64,000 nt of DNA from Candidatus Acetothermia bacterium (GCA_016201405.1 JACQCZ010000014.1:356631-420630); one strand, 5' to 3'; positions 33,580 through 44,495 are shown, counted from the first letter of the stretch. The notes: a model not told the origin generated them from the sequence alone. Made by a program: numbers and translations.

Positions 33580-36162
33580 TTACGGGCCCTTCACGGCTTT
33601 GGGGACCTCGATCTTGGCTTGCCTTCGCAACGCCTTCTCGTCCAGGCGGGACTGGCGGCGGTGATACATGAATTGATCGGCCCTTTCCAGTACTTCTTCC
33701 AGGCTCTCATCTCCAGCTGGGTCCCATGAGGCCACACCAAAGCTGATGGAGAGCTTTAGGCTCGGCAGGTCAGGCTGCCATTCTTCAAATTTTACTCTGA
33801 GCCTCTCCATCACTCTCTCAGCATCTCCATGAGAGGTGCCTGGCATAATGATCACAAACTCGTCTCCGCCGTAGCGCACTACTGTGTCTGGCTTGCGCAC
33901 CACATTGGCCAGCATCCCCGCAACCACCTGCAGAATTCGGTCTCCCTCGGTGTGCCCAAACTTGTCATTGACATGAAAGAAATTGTCGATATCCACCATC
34001 ACCAATGAGATCGGCTTCCCTTGCTGAGTAGCCCGTTTGCCCTCTTCGTTGATAAATTGCGTGAAATAATGGCGATTGAAGGTGTTCGTCAATGCATCGT
34101 GGGTTGCCATCTCTTTGAGCCGCTCGTGATCGCGGGCACGGGTAAGAGCCAGCTTAGATTCGACAACCAGCTTCCAAACTTTTTTCGCATCTTGATCGCT
34201 AAAAGCACCCTCTGCCTTTTCGTTGCTGATATTACAAATAGCGATCAATCGGCCACTCACTTGAATGGGCAAGCTGATGGATGAGGCTGGATATTGCGTT
34301 CCCATATCCTCTTCCAATTGCGAGAAGTCATAGCGCTCAAGGTGGCTGGAGCGGTTTATGATGAGCGGCTCTTCGAGAGTGGGATAGACCCTTCTTATCT
34401 CGTCTTCCGGATATGAAAATTGTTGTAATAACTCCAGATCCCGGTTGACAGCCGCAGCATATTGAAAGACCTTTCTCTCTTCATCCAGAATGAGGAAGAC
34501 TCCTCCATCGGCTTTCGGGTCAACAATCTCCATGCCTTGGCGAATGATGATATCTAACGTGTCCTTGAGATCGGAGGCCTGATTCAATCCTTGCAAGAAA
34601 TCATTGACCCACTGGAGCTCACGCCGGTGCTGCAGCCCTTTGATTACGATGGCCAGTTGTCTGGCCAGCGCATTGAGAAGCTCCACGTCATCCTTGTTGA
34701 ATGCATTGACTCGTGTGCTCTCAATATTGAGTACGCCAAGGACCTCGCTCTCTGCCGCGATGGGTACCGCAAGCTCAGAGCGAATGGCGCTGTGCCCAAT
34801 GATGTAATCTGGATCTTTATGAACATCTCGCACTAAGACCGGCTTTCGTCTTTGTGCAGCTCTTCCAACAATTCCCTGATCCAGCTTGAGGTGCTTGAAA
34901 TTCTCCATCTCAAATTCACCCAGAGGCAGCCGGGTCTCAAAGCCGACCAGGGACAGCCCCTGCCCCTCCGAAGCGAAGAGAGTGACATGATCATAAGCAA
35001 AATTCTTAATCACCATCTGCAGGACTTCCTGGACTAAGGAATCAAAGCGATCCACATCGGCCAGCTGTTTGCTCCACTCATAGATTCCATGAAGGCGCCG
35101 CTGAAACTCGCTGACTTTCTCCATCTGCCCCGCTCTGTCCAGGGCCAGTGAGGCCAGCGTTGCAAATAGATTGAGCGGCTCCAGCTCACTCGCATTCGGA
35201 ATGCGTCCATGATTGGGGTCCCCCAATGAGATGCGTCCAATGATCTGATCCCCCTGCCATAAAAAGAAGTAGAAGTCATCATAGGGCCCCCAGGCCGCTG
35301 GACCACGAGCAATCTTCTTTCCCTTTACCCCTTTGGGAACGATCTCCGGGATCATCTCGGGGTTGACATAATATCCTCCTCCAACCGGGGTGCTCTTCTC
35401 CAGAATCTGCCAGGCCGGCACGATCTCACCAGTCTTGGCGAGGTCCTGAAGCATCTTCTCCTCTTCCGGGCTGAGCCCAGCGATGACGACCTTTTTTATT
35501 CTTTCATCTTGCTTCTTGACTGGATCGATCGGGCTCTCAAACAGGGAGATTGCAACCAGATTGAAAGGGGAGTGCTCGCGAATGCTCCGTGCGACTCTTT
35601 GCAGCACCTCGCGGGTATTTTGATGCTGGAGAATCTCACGCCCGATCTCTAAGAGCTGGTGGCGAAGGCGGTAGCTCTCTTCCGATTCTCGCTGGTGCTC
35701 AAGCTCCATGGCCGCACGTCGTGAGAGCAGCTCCATCAAGGAAAGCTCATCGGACGAAACCTCCCGCTCATCCTTGGACATGGCGACGAGGAGTCCCATG
35801 ACTTCACCCGCCTGATCAAAGAGAGGGATACCGGCGTAGAACGAGATGCTGTGCTTTTGTACGAAGTTAGCCTCCGGGAATTTTTTCGCGGCTTGATTGA
35901 AGAGACAGCTCTTCTTCTTTCTCTTTACTTGCTCGCACGGTGAGCCTTTGAGGGGAGATTCGCCTTCATGAAACACTTTTTTATTGTGGAGCCGGGAGAT
36001 GACTTTGATCTTCTCTTCCTCAAATCGCTCGACGATCGCGATCTCCACCTTCAGAATCTCGCAAACCCAGCGCACAATCTCATCAAAGATCTCCAGTGGC
36101 GTCCCAGAAAGCAGGAGGGCACCTGAGTAGATCTTCTCGATTCGATTTGTGCTCTCGGCCAT
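33580..36162 (-). CDS. Multi-GAF diguanylate cyclase (GGDEF) with intact I-site
   Basis: Several GAF-like segments; RKPDTVVRYGGDEFVIIMPG gives RxxD five residues before GGDEF. Start is approximate (MAESTNRIEKI). Confidence 0.88.
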   Translation of the reverse strand: MAESTNRIEKIYSGALLLSGTPLEIFDEIVRWVCEILKVEIAIVERFEEEKIKVISRLHNKKVFHEGESPLKGSPCEQVKRKKKSCLFNQAAKKFPEANFVQKHSISFYAGIPLFDQAGEVMGLLVAMSKDEREVSSDELSLMELLSRRAAMELEHQRESEESYRLRHQLLEIGREILQHQNTREVLQRVARSIREHSPFNLVAISLFESPIDPVKKQDERIKKVVIAGLSPEEEKMLQDLAKTGEIVPAWQILEKSTPVGGGYYVNPEMIPEIVPKGVKGKKIARGPAAWGPYDDFYFFLWQGDQIIGRISLGDPNHGRIPNASELEPLNLFATLASLALDRAGQMEKVSEFQRRLHGIYEWSKQLADVDRFDSLVQEVLQMVIKNFAYDHVTLFASEGQGLSLVGFETRLPLGEFEMENFKHLKLDQGIVGRAAQRRKPVLVRDVHKDPDYIIGHSAIRSELAVPIAAESEVLGVLNIESTRVNAFNKDDVELLNALARQLAIVIKGLQHRRELQWVNDFLQGLNQASDLKDTLDIIIRQGMEIVDPKADGGVFLILDEERKVFQYAAAVNRDLELLQQFSYPEDEIRRVYPTLEEPLIINRSSHLERYDFSQLEEDMGTQYPASSISLPIQVSGRLIAICNISNEKAEGAFSDQDAKKVWKLVVESKLALTRARDHERLKEMATHDALTNTFNRHYFTQFINEEGKRATQQGKPISLVMVDIDNFFHVNDKFGHTEGDRILQVVAGMLANVVRKPDTVVRYGGDEFVIIMPGTSHGDAERVMERLRVKFEEWQPDLPSLKLSISFGVASWDPAGDESLEEVLERADQFMYHRRQSRLDEKALRRQAKIEVPKAVKGP

Positions 36163-36176
36163 AGATGACTTGCGCC

Positions 36177-37088
36177 TCACTCGGGGCCTCCCAGCGCCTT
36201 CACAATCTGCAGCTCGCTCTCGTTCCACTTTTCCGAGACTTTCACCTTTAGCTCCAAGTACACTTGGATTCCTAATAAGTTCTCAATCTCTTTCCGGGCA
36301 AGGAGTCCGATTTCGCGAATCATAGCGCCTTGGCTGCCAACGAGTATCCCCTTTTGCGATTCACGAGCCACATGAATGCTCGCGTAAATCTCAATGAGCG
36401 GTTTGTCGTTGCGCTCCTTGATCTCCACTACCTCTACAAAGACGGAATAGGGAATCTCCTCATAGGTAAGCTGGTAGACCTTCTCGCGAATAAACTCGGC
36501 AATGATGAAGCTCTCAGGCCGGTCGAGCGAGGCATCTTCGGGGAAATAGCGAGGGCCTTCTGGCAGCTGCTCTTTGATCAGCCAAACAAGCCGATCCAGA
36601 TTGGAGCCCTTTTTGCAGGAGATGGGAATGTATTCATTGAATAGATTTAATAATGAATAATTATGGATAGTCTCCAGCAGCTCACTCTCTTTAGCCTGAT
36701 CAATTTTGTTGATGACCAGAATCTTCCGAAGTGCGCTCTTTTTGAGGTTTTCAAAGATGTTGGCATCATAGGGCTTAACTCGTACCCAGGGCTCAATCAT
36801 GTAAAGGAGCAGATCCAAGCCTTCCAGACCGCCCAGAGCCTGTCTCAAAAGATACTTGCTCAGCCGATCCGCAGGAGTATGAAGGCCGGGAGTGTCCATA
36901 AAGATGATCTGCGACTCTGGATCATTATAAATGCAGCGGATGCGATTGCGGGTCGACTGCCTCTTTTCTGAGACGATGAGAAGCTTTTTGCCCAAGATGG
37001 AATTGATCAGGGTCGATTTGCCAACATTCGCTTGACCGAGGACTCCCACAAATCCAGATTTAATCGGAGATGAGGTCATAGCTGGCAA
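36177..37088 (-). CDS. era: GTPase Era
   Basis: GFVGVLGQANVGKSTLINSILGKKLLIVSEKRQSTRNRI, MDTPGLHTP, NKID, and KH-domain GSQGAMIREIGLLARKEIENLLG. Confidence 0.94.
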   Translation of the reverse strand: MPAMTSSPIKSGFVGVLGQANVGKSTLINSILGKKLLIVSEKRQSTRNRIRCIYNDPESQIIFMDTPGLHTPADRLSKYLLRQALGGLEGLDLLLYMIEPWVRVKPYDANIFENLKKSALRKILVINKIDQAKESELLETIHNYSLLNLFNEYIPISCKKGSNLDRLVWLIKEQLPEGPRYFPEDASLDRPESFIIAEFIREKVYQLTYEEIPYSVFVEVVEIKERNDKPLIEIYASIHVARESQKGILVGSQGAMIREIGLLARKEIENLLGIQVYLELKVKVSEKWNESELQIVKALGGPE

Positions 37089-38541
37089 TCAGATCCCTAA
37101 GTCTGCAGATATCGTGATGAATAACCCGGTCTTCGGTCACAGGCGGAATCTCTGCTCTTAGTCTGTCGTACACATTTTTGATTCGTGGTGAAATCATACT
37201 TGTAACTCTGAAGCTTATCGCTTGTGACGCCGTCAAAAGCTCGATCGCCAAAATATACTCGACATTCTTGGCAATTTCATAGGCCTTGCGCGCGGAGATG
37301 CTTCCCAGGCTGTTGTGATCTTCCTTTCCGGCGGAAGTGGGAATGGAATCAACAACAGCCGGATGAGATAATATTTTGTTCTCGGAGACCAGCGCCGCGG
37401 CCGTATATTGCACAATCATCAGACCTGAATTTAGACCACCCTCTTCGACCAAAAATAGAGGCAGATCGGGTCTATCCAAGAGCAGAGCCGTGCGCCGCTC
37501 TGAGAAATTTCCCATCTCCGAGAGCGCCATGCAAAGCTGCTCAAAGGCGAGTGCCATCGCTTCGCCATGAAAGTTGCCACCCGAGATCGCCTCTCCTGTC
37601 TCGACAAAGAGAAGAGGATTGTCGGTGGTGGAGTTCATCTCGATCTCGATCTTATCTTGGACAAAATCGAGCGAGTCTATGCAGCTGCCTAATACTTGCG
37701 GAATACAGCGGAGCGAATAGGCATCTTGCACGTCCGGTGAATGGTTCACTAACCCGCTGCCATGCACCCAATCTCGTACTCGCTTGGCCGCCTCGCGATG
37801 GCCCGGATGGGGATGGCAATCTTGTAATCGCTCATCCAATGCTGCTGTGTGTCCACCGGCAGCTTCCAGCCCCATTGAGGCAATCATGAGCGCGTTGTCC
37901 ATCAAAATATGGGCTTTGCGCCAAGCCATAAACCCGACGGCCAGCATGATCTGGGTGCCATTGATCAGTGCCAAGCCCTCTTTGGGAGCCAGCTCCAACG
38001 GCTTCAAATCAAGTTTTGCCAATAATTCGGCGCCCGTCAGAATGAGATCATTCCATTTTGCCTCGCCTTCGCCAATGACTAAAAGAGCCATGTGGGCAAG
38101 CGGAGCGAGATCACCGCTCGATCCGACGGAGCCTTTGCTGGGAATGACTGGAATGACGCCCTCGTTCAAAAAGCGAGTCAAGTATTCAATCAGTATAGGC
38201 CGCACGCCTGAGCGGCCCATCAACAGAGAATTCAATCTGAACAATAATGCAGCTCGGGCTGCAGCATCGGGAAGAGGCTCCCCCACGCCAGCAGAATGGC
38301 TCCTCAACAGATTAATCTGGAGCTCTTTGAGTTTGCCCTTGGGAATTGTTTGGGTGCTCATCTTTCCAAAGCCAGTGTTGATTCCGTAGACAGGCCGACT
38401 CTCTGAGACAATTTTTTCGACCAGCTCTGCTGAGGCAGAGACACCCACAAGTGCTTCGGGAGCTGCGGCGACTGCTTCTCCCCCAAAGACGACTCGCTCT
38501 ACCTCTGCCAATGTGAGACTCTTGCCATCCAAATGAATCAT
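37060..38541 (-). CDS. hutH: Histidine ammonia-lyase (variant MIO triad SSG)
   Basis: YGINTGFGKMS, GSVGSSGDLAPLAHMALLVIGEGEA, ALINGTQIMLAVG, QDAYSLRCIPQVLG. Confidence 0.93.
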   Translation of the reverse strand: MIHLDGKSLTLAEVERVVFGGEAVAAAPEALVGVSASAELVEKIVSESRPVYGINTGFGKMSTQTIPKGKLKELQINLLRSHSAGVGEPLPDAAARAALLFRLNSLLMGRSGVRPILIEYLTRFLNEGVIPVIPSKGSVGSSGDLAPLAHMALLVIGEGEAKWNDLILTGAELLAKLDLKPLELAPKEGLALINGTQIMLAVGFMAWRKAHILMDNALMIASMGLEAAGGHTAALDERLQDCHPHPGHREAAKRVRDWVHGSGLVNHSPDVQDAYSLRCIPQVLGSCIDSLDFVQDKIEIEMNSTTDNPLLFVETGEAISGGNFHGEAMALAFEQLCMALSEMGNFSERRTALLLDRPDLPLFLVEEGGLNSGLMIVQYTAAALVSENKILSHPAVVDSIPTSAGKEDHNSLGSISARKAYEIAKNVEYILAIELLTASQAISFRVTSMISPRIKNVYDRLRAEIPPVTEDRVIHHDICRLRDLIASYDLISD

Positions 38542-38624
38542 GGTATTTATTGGTCGTGCCTCTGTGGACGTCCCAATGTAACAAGAGGGTTGTGGTCTGT
38601 CAAAAGCTCGATATCATTGCCGCG

Positions 38625-39095
38625 ATGTTTGAGCAAAAATTATATGCGATCTGTCACAACATTCGCAGCCTTCACAATGTCGGCTCGATCTTTCGGACTG
38701 CCGATGCAGCCGGGGTGGATAAGATCTTTTTGTGTGGGTATACCGGCCAGCCACCTCGTAAAGAGATCAGCAAAGTCTCGCTGGGGGCTGAAGAGAGCGT
38801 GCCTTGGGAGCATCATTACCAGACCTGGCGAGTGGTTGAGAATTTGAAGAGTCTGCACGTTCAAATTGTAGCGCTTGAGAATAATATTGGTTTTTATTCA
38901 CAGAATTTTCAAGAATTCAAGCCAAGATTTCCGACAGCACTTCTGATTGGCAACGAAGTCACGGGTCTTTCGGAAGGCCTGCTTAAGCGCGCAGACTCTG
39001 TCGTATCCATCCCCATGTTTGGCCAGAAAGAGTCGCTCAATGTCTCTGTGGCTTTTGGAATTGCGCTCTTCGAGTTGAACCGCCATCGGCGCTGA
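38625..39095 (+). CDS. SpoU/TrmH-family RNA 2'-O-methyltransferase
   Basis: HNIRSLHNVGSIFRTADAAGVDKIFLCG, LLIGNEVTGLSEGLL, IPMFGQKESLNVSVAFGIALFE. Confidence 0.92.
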   Translation: MFEQKLYAICHNIRSLHNVGSIFRTADAAGVDKIFLCGYTGQPPRKEISKVSLGAEESVPWEHHYQTWRVVENLKSLHVQIVALENNIGFYSQNFQEFKPRFPTALLIGNEVTGLSEGLLKRADSVVSIPMFGQKESLNVSVAFGIALFELNRHRR

Positions 39096-39137
39096 GCCTA
39101 TACTTTTGCTGAAACAAGATGAAAGAAGGGATCGGCA

Positions 39138-40805
39138 ATGGCCATTTCGACTGCAAAAGGCCGCGTAATCCGCGCTTCACGCGGGACTAAAATTGAATGC
39201 AAGAGCTGGCTTCAAGAGGCGGCCTTGCGGATGTTGATGAACAATCTCGATCCCGAAGTTGCTGGCGATCCCGCCAATCTGATTGTCTATGGAGGCACTG
39301 GAAAGGCCGCCCGGACATGGGAAGATTTCGATGCAATTGTCGCTGCATTAAAGAGACTGGAGAACGACGAGACTCTGCTCATCCAGTCCGGAAAACCCGT
39401 GGCCATATTCAAGTCTCATGAAGACGCACCTCGCGTATTGTTGGCCAATTCTCTTCTTGTGCCACACTGGGCCTCTTGGAAAGTCTTCCGAGAGCTGGAG
39501 AGACTTGGGCTCATCATGTACGGGCAGATGACGGCAGGCAGTTGGATCTATATCGGAACCCAAGGCATTTTGCAAGGGACCTATGAGACACTGGCTGAGC
39601 TGGCCCGCCAAGAATTCAAAGGCACACTGAAAGGCAAGCTGACCTTGTCCGCAGGGCTGGGGGAGATGGGCGGCGCACAGCCGCTCGCCATCACGATGAA
39701 TGATGGGGTTGGAATCATCGTCGAGATCAATCCTGAAAAGATCGCGCGACGTCTGCAGACAAAATATCTGGACACTTCAACTGACAATCTTGACCAAGCG
39801 ATCAAGCTGGCTCACGACGCCATGCATTCTGGTAAAGCTCTCTCGATTGGATTATTGGGAAATGCTGCCGAAGTCTTTCCCGAACTGGCTGAGCGCGGAA
39901 TCGTGCCAGCCGTGGTGACGGATCAAACTTCAGCACACGATGAGCTCAGTGGCTACGTGCCCATGGGCTATTCATACGATGAGGCACTTCGGATGCGTGA
40001 GCGCGATTCAAAGCGATATATCTGTGAGTCTTTTGATTCTATGGTAAGACACGTCGAAGCGATGATCCAATTTAAGAATCTGGGTTCAGTTGTCTTTGAC
40101 TACGGCAACAATCTTCGCGGACAAGCAGAAACGGGGGGGCTCAAAGATGCCTTCCAATATCCAGGCTTTGTGCCGGCCTACATCCGCCCAATGTTCTGCG
40201 AAGGGAAGGGCCCTTTCCGCTGGGTGGCGCTTTCCGGAGACCCGAAAGACATTTACCGCACCGATGAGGCGATTCTGGAGCTCTTCCCCAACGATGAAGG
40301 GCTGCTCCGCTGGATCAAGAAGGCTCAAAAGCAAGTGACCTTTCAAGGGCTCCCGGCGCGAATCTGCTGGCTCGGCTATGGGGAGCGCGCTCGCGCAGGA
40401 CTCTATTTCAATGAGCTGGTCAAGAAGGGCGAGATCTCTGCGCCGATTGTGATTGGGCGCGATCATCTGGATGCTGGCTCTGTGGCATCCCCCTATCGCG
40501 AGACGGAGAGCATGAGAGACGGCTCCGATGCGATTGCCGACTGGCCCATTCTCAACGCGCTGATCAACGCTGTTGGTGGTGCGACATGGGTATCGGTGCA
40601 TCACGGCGGCGGAGTAGGGATTGGCAATTCAATCCATGCCGGAATGGTGATCGTGGCTGATGGAACCAATGCCGCGGCCAAGCGTCTGGAGCGGGTTCTC
40701 ACGACTGACCCTGGGATGGGTGTCGTCCGCCATGCAGATGCAGGCTATGAAAAAGCGATTGACGTGGCGAAGCGCTCTGGCATCCAGATGCCTCGCTTGA
40801 AGTAG
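39138..40805 (+). CDS. hutU: Urocanate hydratase
   Basis: [70 protein letters not shown]. Confidence 0.95.
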   Translation: MAISTAKGRVIRASRGTKIECKSWLQEAALRMLMNNLDPEVAGDPANLIVYGGTGKAARTWEDFDAIVAALKRLENDETLLIQSGKPVAIFKSHEDAPRVLLANSLLVPHWASWKVFRELERLGLIMYGQMTAGSWIYIGTQGILQGTYETLAELARQEFKGTLKGKLTLSAGLGEMGGAQPLAITMNDGVGIIVEINPEKIARRLQTKYLDTSTDNLDQAIKLAHDAMHSGKALSIGLLGNAAEVFPELAERGIVPAVVTDQTSAHDELSGYVPMGYSYDEALRMRERDSKRYICESFDSMVRHVEAMIQFKNLGSVVFDYGNNLRGQAETGGLKDAFQYPGFVPAYIRPMFCEGKGPFRWVALSGDPKDIYRTDEAILELFPNDEGLLRWIKKAQKQVTFQGLPARICWLGYGERARAGLYFNELVKKGEISAPIVIGRDHLDAGSVASPYRETESMRDGSDAIADWPILNALINAVGGATWVSVHHGGGVGIGNSIHAGMVIVADGTNAAAKRLERVLTTDPGMGVVRHADAGYEKAIDVAKRSGIQMPRLK

Positions 40806-40808
40806 CGG

Positions 40809-41153
40809 TCAATTTCCAAAATCGGTGACGGGGTTGTTTCGATAGGCTGCAATCAGCTCTTTGGCCTCCTCTTTGCGGTCCTCTGGCACTTGGACCTCGA
40901 CTGGGAGCATGGGAAATGAGCCATTCTGCAAAGCGCCTAGCACATTACATGGAATGCCATTGGATTCGAGCAGGCTCTTGACCATTTGGCCTTCGAAAGC
41001 ATCGGCCTCTTTGAGGACCGCCACATACACAGCCTCATGAAATCCATGTATTTTCCTCTCTTCTGCAAGAGAATTGACAAGAGGCACTTCGCAGTCTGGA
41101 CAATCTATGATTCTCTCTTCATACTCCGCGAAACAATGTGGGCAATATTTCAT
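40809..41153 (-). CDS. DUF2007-like protein with N-terminal zinc ribbon
   Basis: MKYCPHCFAEYEERIIDCPDCEVPLV then EAFEGQMVKSLLESNGIPC-like segment. Start inferred at MKYCPHC. Confidence 0.65.
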   Translation of the reverse strand: MKYCPHCFAEYEERIIDCPDCEVPLVNSLAEERKIHGFHEAVYVAVLKEADAFEGQMVKSLLESNGIPCNVLGALQNGSFPMLPVEVQVPEDRKEEAKELIAAYRNNPVTDFGN

Positions 41154-41254
41154 TCGGTTCCCCCATGGATTTTCTCTCAAAGTCTATACTACAATAGATC
41201 TGTTCATGATAAGAAGTCGAGAGCTTTACTTGTTCAAACAAATGAGGAGGAATC

Positions 41255-42487
41255 GTGAAAAAAGATATTCATCGCCTCATGGAAGAACGGAAAATCGACG
41301 TGGCGATTGTGGAAGGCCCGGATGGCATGGACTCGACAAACCCGGCTTTCGCGTATATGACGGGCGGCCAGCATCTGGTAGGCTCGGTCATCATTAAACG
41401 CGGAGAGAAGCCGATCGTCCTCTTCCGCTCCATGGAGCGGGATGCCGCTGCCGCAACAGGCCACGAGGCGATCAACATGGATCGCTGGCCTACTCATGAG
41501 ATCGTCCAAAAATTTCCAAATCCACTCGATGCCAGAGTGGAGCTCTATAAAAGAATTATCGGTGATCTAAAATTGAAAGGGCGGATTGCCTTCTATGGCA
41601 CGGGCTCAATTGGATCGCACTTCGCTTTTCTAAGGGGTTTGCAGCCCGGCCTCAATGGCTCAGAGATTATTGGTGAATATGACCGGGATATCTTTCAAGT
41701 GGCGCGTGAGACCAAAGACCCGGATGAGATTGCTAGGCTGGAAAAGCATGGCAAAGAGACGTGTGCAGTTATTGGCGAAGCCGTCGAATTTATCCGGTCT
41801 CACAAGGTAAAGAGCGAGACTCTTGTGACAAAAGATGGAACGCCACTCACAATTGGCAAAGCGAAAGAATTTATCCGCCTGGAATCGGCTCGTCGCGGTC
41901 TCGTGATGGGTGAAGACTTCATCTTCGCGCTGGGCCGAGATGGGGCAACCGGCCACTCCGTCGGAAATCCAGATGACCCTATCCAACTGGGTAAATCCAT
42001 CGTCTTTGACTTCTTCCCGCGAGATGCGAACGGGTATTTCCATGATGTGACCCGGACCTTTTGCTTTGGGCATGCTCCAAAAGAGATTGAGAAGATCTAT
42101 CACCAGGTGATGGATTGCTTCCAGACGGTCGTGAAGCAATTCAAAGTGGGCGAGACAACCCAAAAATACCAGCACATGACCTGCGATATCTTTGAGAAGC
42201 ATGGGCACACCACGCAGCGCTCCGATCCGAAGAGCCAGAGTGGGTACTTTCACAGCTTGGGGCACGGCCTTGGCCTTGAAGTCCATGAGCAGCCCTATTT
42301 TTCGACCTTCGGGCCACCCAGATCGACGTTGCAGCCCGGCATGGTCTTCACTGTCGAGCCAGGGCTCTATTATCCTGAGAAGGGCTATGGGGTTCGGATC
42401 GAGGATACGTATTACTGCGACGCTAAGGGCCAATTCCACAGCATCACTCCATTCCCACAAGATTTGGTCATCCCGATGAAGGGCTGA
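41255..42487 (+). CDS. M24-family metallopeptidase (Xaa-Pro aminopeptidase-like)
   Basis: [55 protein letters not shown]. Confidence 0.9.
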   Translation: MKKDIHRLMEERKIDVAIVEGPDGMDSTNPAFAYMTGGQHLVGSVIIKRGEKPIVLFRSMERDAAAATGHEAINMDRWPTHEIVQKFPNPLDARVELYKRIIGDLKLKGRIAFYGTGSIGSHFAFLRGLQPGLNGSEIIGEYDRDIFQVARETKDPDEIARLEKHGKETCAVIGEAVEFIRSHKVKSETLVTKDGTPLTIGKAKEFIRLESARRGLVMGEDFIFALGRDGATGHSVGNPDDPIQLGKSIVFDFFPRDANGYFHDVTRTFCFGHAPKEIEKIYHQVMDCFQTVVKQFKVGETTQKYQHMTCDIFEKHGHTTQRSDPKSQSGYFHSLGHGLGLEVHEQPYFSTFGPPRSTLQPGMVFTVEPGLYYPEKGYGVRIEDTYYCDAKGQFHSITPFPQDLVIPMKG

Positions 42488-42517
42488 AACTTTTCGGAGC
42501 CTCGTGAATAGATAGAG

Positions 42518-43840
42518 GTGAGAGAGATGAAAGCTCATCTTTGTTTTGCTTTATTGATCACGGCTTCAATCTTCTTGGTAGCTCTGCCAGTCTTGGGCCA
42601 AGAAGAGATGAAGGTCGTTCCTGAGGGCATCATCGTTCAGCCCCAACCTAATGATCTGACAGTCAAGATTCTGGCAAACCGCCCGACCTACAGCCCCAAA
42701 GATCCGCTCGTGCTCTATGTCGATCTGAGTCAGGACGCCTACCTGTATATTTATGACATCAATCCACAGGGCAAAGTGACCTTGCTCTTTCCCAATGGCT
42801 TTTCAAAGAATAATTTCCTGAAGGCGGGAAAGCACACGCTCCCCCCTTCAGCCGATTACAGCTTTATTGTAAACAAGCCCTACGGGGCTGAAAGCCTGCA
42901 AGCCTTGGCTCTCCTCAAGCCAATTCCGTTATTGGATGTGACCACTCAACAGAATCTGGACGTCTATGCCTTTCCCGAGCTGAGCACAGCACCCAAGGAG
43001 TTGAAGCCCAAAGTTCAGCAGATCATCCAGACGACTGTGCAACCGGGTGAATGGGCTTCCGATTGGACTCAATTCATCATTGCAGCAGCAGTTGCCAAGC
43101 TCTCTGTGACTTCCAATCCTGCTGGAGCGCAAATCTTGCTCAATGGCCACTTTGTTGGCAAAAGCCCCCTCCAGTTTTCAGTTCCCGCTGGCCGAATCAT
43201 GCTGACTCTGACCCAAGATGGCTATGAGAGCTGGTCAAATCAGCTTGAATTGAAGAATCAAGAATCTAGAGAGCTGAATATTCAGCTCTCGTCCATCACC
43301 ACTGAGCCAGTGCCCATAAATCCAGATTTCCCCATCGAAGTGAGTCCCATTCCCGCAAGTCTTGTCTCCACTTTTCAATTTGGGTGGGATGTTGGCCTCA
43401 GAGCTGAAGGCATCTTGAGCACGGGTTTTGATATCGGCTTCACATCGGGGCTCGGTATTGGTGCATCGATGAGCTTCACAGGGGATGACGTGCCAGATTT
43501 CGTCGATATCGGGACAAAAATTCAGTTCACGCAAGAGCAGGTCTATAACTTTGGCCCAGAGATGGAAGCCTATCTCAAGCTCACTCTTCCGTTGGGTACT
43601 CACTTTTTCATTCAAGTTGGAGCTGGCGCAGCCATCCAAGAGCAGGCCCACATCGCTATCCCCAGTGAAGCAAACCAAATCGGCTCAGAAGACGTCTCCG
43701 TGCTCCCCAATGGCTATGAAGAGACTTTGAATTATTTGACTGGCTTTGGCGGGATCGGCTTTCAGGTTGGGAATAGCATTCTCAGCATTGAGCGCCACAC
43801 TCGCCGCGGCTGGATGCTAGGAATCACGTTTCGTTTCTAA
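42518..43840 (+). CDS. DUF4384-like + PEGA-domain secreted protein
   Basis: Signal peptide; YVDLSQDAYLYIYDINPQGKVTLLFPN; PEGA KLSVTSNPAGAQILLNGHFVGKSPLQFSVPAGRIMLTLTQDGYESW. Confidence 0.8.
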   Translation: MREMKAHLCFALLITASIFLVALPVLGQEEMKVVPEGIIVQPQPNDLTVKILANRPTYSPKDPLVLYVDLSQDAYLYIYDINPQGKVTLLFPNGFSKNNFLKAGKHTLPPSADYSFIVNKPYGAESLQALALLKPIPLLDVTTQQNLDVYAFPELSTAPKELKPKVQQIIQTTVQPGEWASDWTQFIIAAAVAKLSVTSNPAGAQILLNGHFVGKSPLQFSVPAGRIMLTLTQDGYESWSNQLELKNQESRELNIQLSSITTEPVPINPDFPIEVSPIPASLVSTFQFGWDVGLRAEGILSTGFDIGFTSGLGIGASMSFTGDDVPDFVDIGTKIQFTQEQVYNFGPEMEAYLKLTLPLGTHFFIQVGAGAAIQEQAHIAIPSEANQIGSEDVSVLPNGYEETLNYLTGFGGIGFQVGNSILSIERHTRRGWMLGITFRF

Positions 43841-43899
43841 AGATCTGCGACCAAATTTCCACCTCACTTCCATTCTCTTTCCACCAAACTCAAACTAGA

Positions 43900-44020
43900 A
43901 TGCTGCTGCTAGACAGCGATGAAACAATGAAGCTTAGAGAAACAAAGTCAAGTACCACCTCCTTACAGGTACACACCTAGCAGCGAGCCTGCCGGCCTAC
44001 GAGGCCGGTTGGCTTTTTTT
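43900..44020 (+). ncRNA. Candidate small RNA or structured 3'UTR with anti-SD loop and terminator
   Basis: CTGCTAG...CTAGCAG outer pairing, GTACC-acctccttaca-GGTAC hairpin, then terminator hairpin plus T-run. Confidence 0.35.
43986..44020 (+). terminator. Rho-independent terminator
   Basis: agcc-tg-CCGGCCT-acg-AGGCCGG-tt-ggct followed by ttttttt. Confidence 0.85.
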
Positions 44021-44495
44021 ATGGATTCTGTTGACAATCCGGGCAGAGACCCGAGACAACGAGCTGATGGCTGATGCGGCGAAATTGGAATCGCTCCGCG
44101 ACATCGGCCAGGCGATCTTCGATGAGCGGCTCTTCAAACTCCAGAATAACTCCACAATTGACGCAGACGAGATGCTCGTGACGTGGCCGTCCAATCACTC
44201 GCTCATAGAGCGCCCGGTTCTCCAACTCCATTCTTCGAACCAGCCCGGCACGACATAAAAGATCAAGTGTGCGATAGATTGTGGCAGGGGCAATTCGCGG
44301 CCCCTCGAGTCGCCTCCAAAGATCTTGTGCATCAAAATGATTCTGGCTCTTGAAGACCTCTTCAGCGATCTTTAGCCGGGTCTGGGTGATGTGCTGTTTC
44401 TGGCTTTGCAGATATCGTTGGAACAACTCAAGCGAGTCTTGCACGTCCATACTGGCCATTCTAATAAGGCACTTGAATCGGCCGCAAGCGAGCAT
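44019..44495 (-). CDS. Fur-family transcriptional regulator
   Basis: ITQTRLKIAEEVFKSQNHFDAQDLWRRL, IAPATIYRTLDLLCRAGLVRR, HEHLVCVNCGVILEFEEPLIE, C-terminal CPDC. True start probably slightly internal. Confidence 0.92.
   Translation of the reverse strand: MLACGRFKCLIRMASMDVQDSLELFQRYLQSQKQHITQTRLKIAEEVFKSQNHFDAQDLWRRLEGPRIAPATIYRTLDLLCRAGLVRRMELENRALYERVIGRPRHEHLVCVNCGVILEFEEPLIEDRLADVAERFQFRRISHQLVVSGLCPDCQQNP

Noticed and set aside
37224-37889. 221-aa plus-strand ORF
   Set aside because: Antisense shadow of hutH with low-complexity translation.
41660-42538. 292-aa minus-strand ORF
   Set aside because: Antisense to the M24 peptidase, whose motifs are intact; no recognisable motif of its own.
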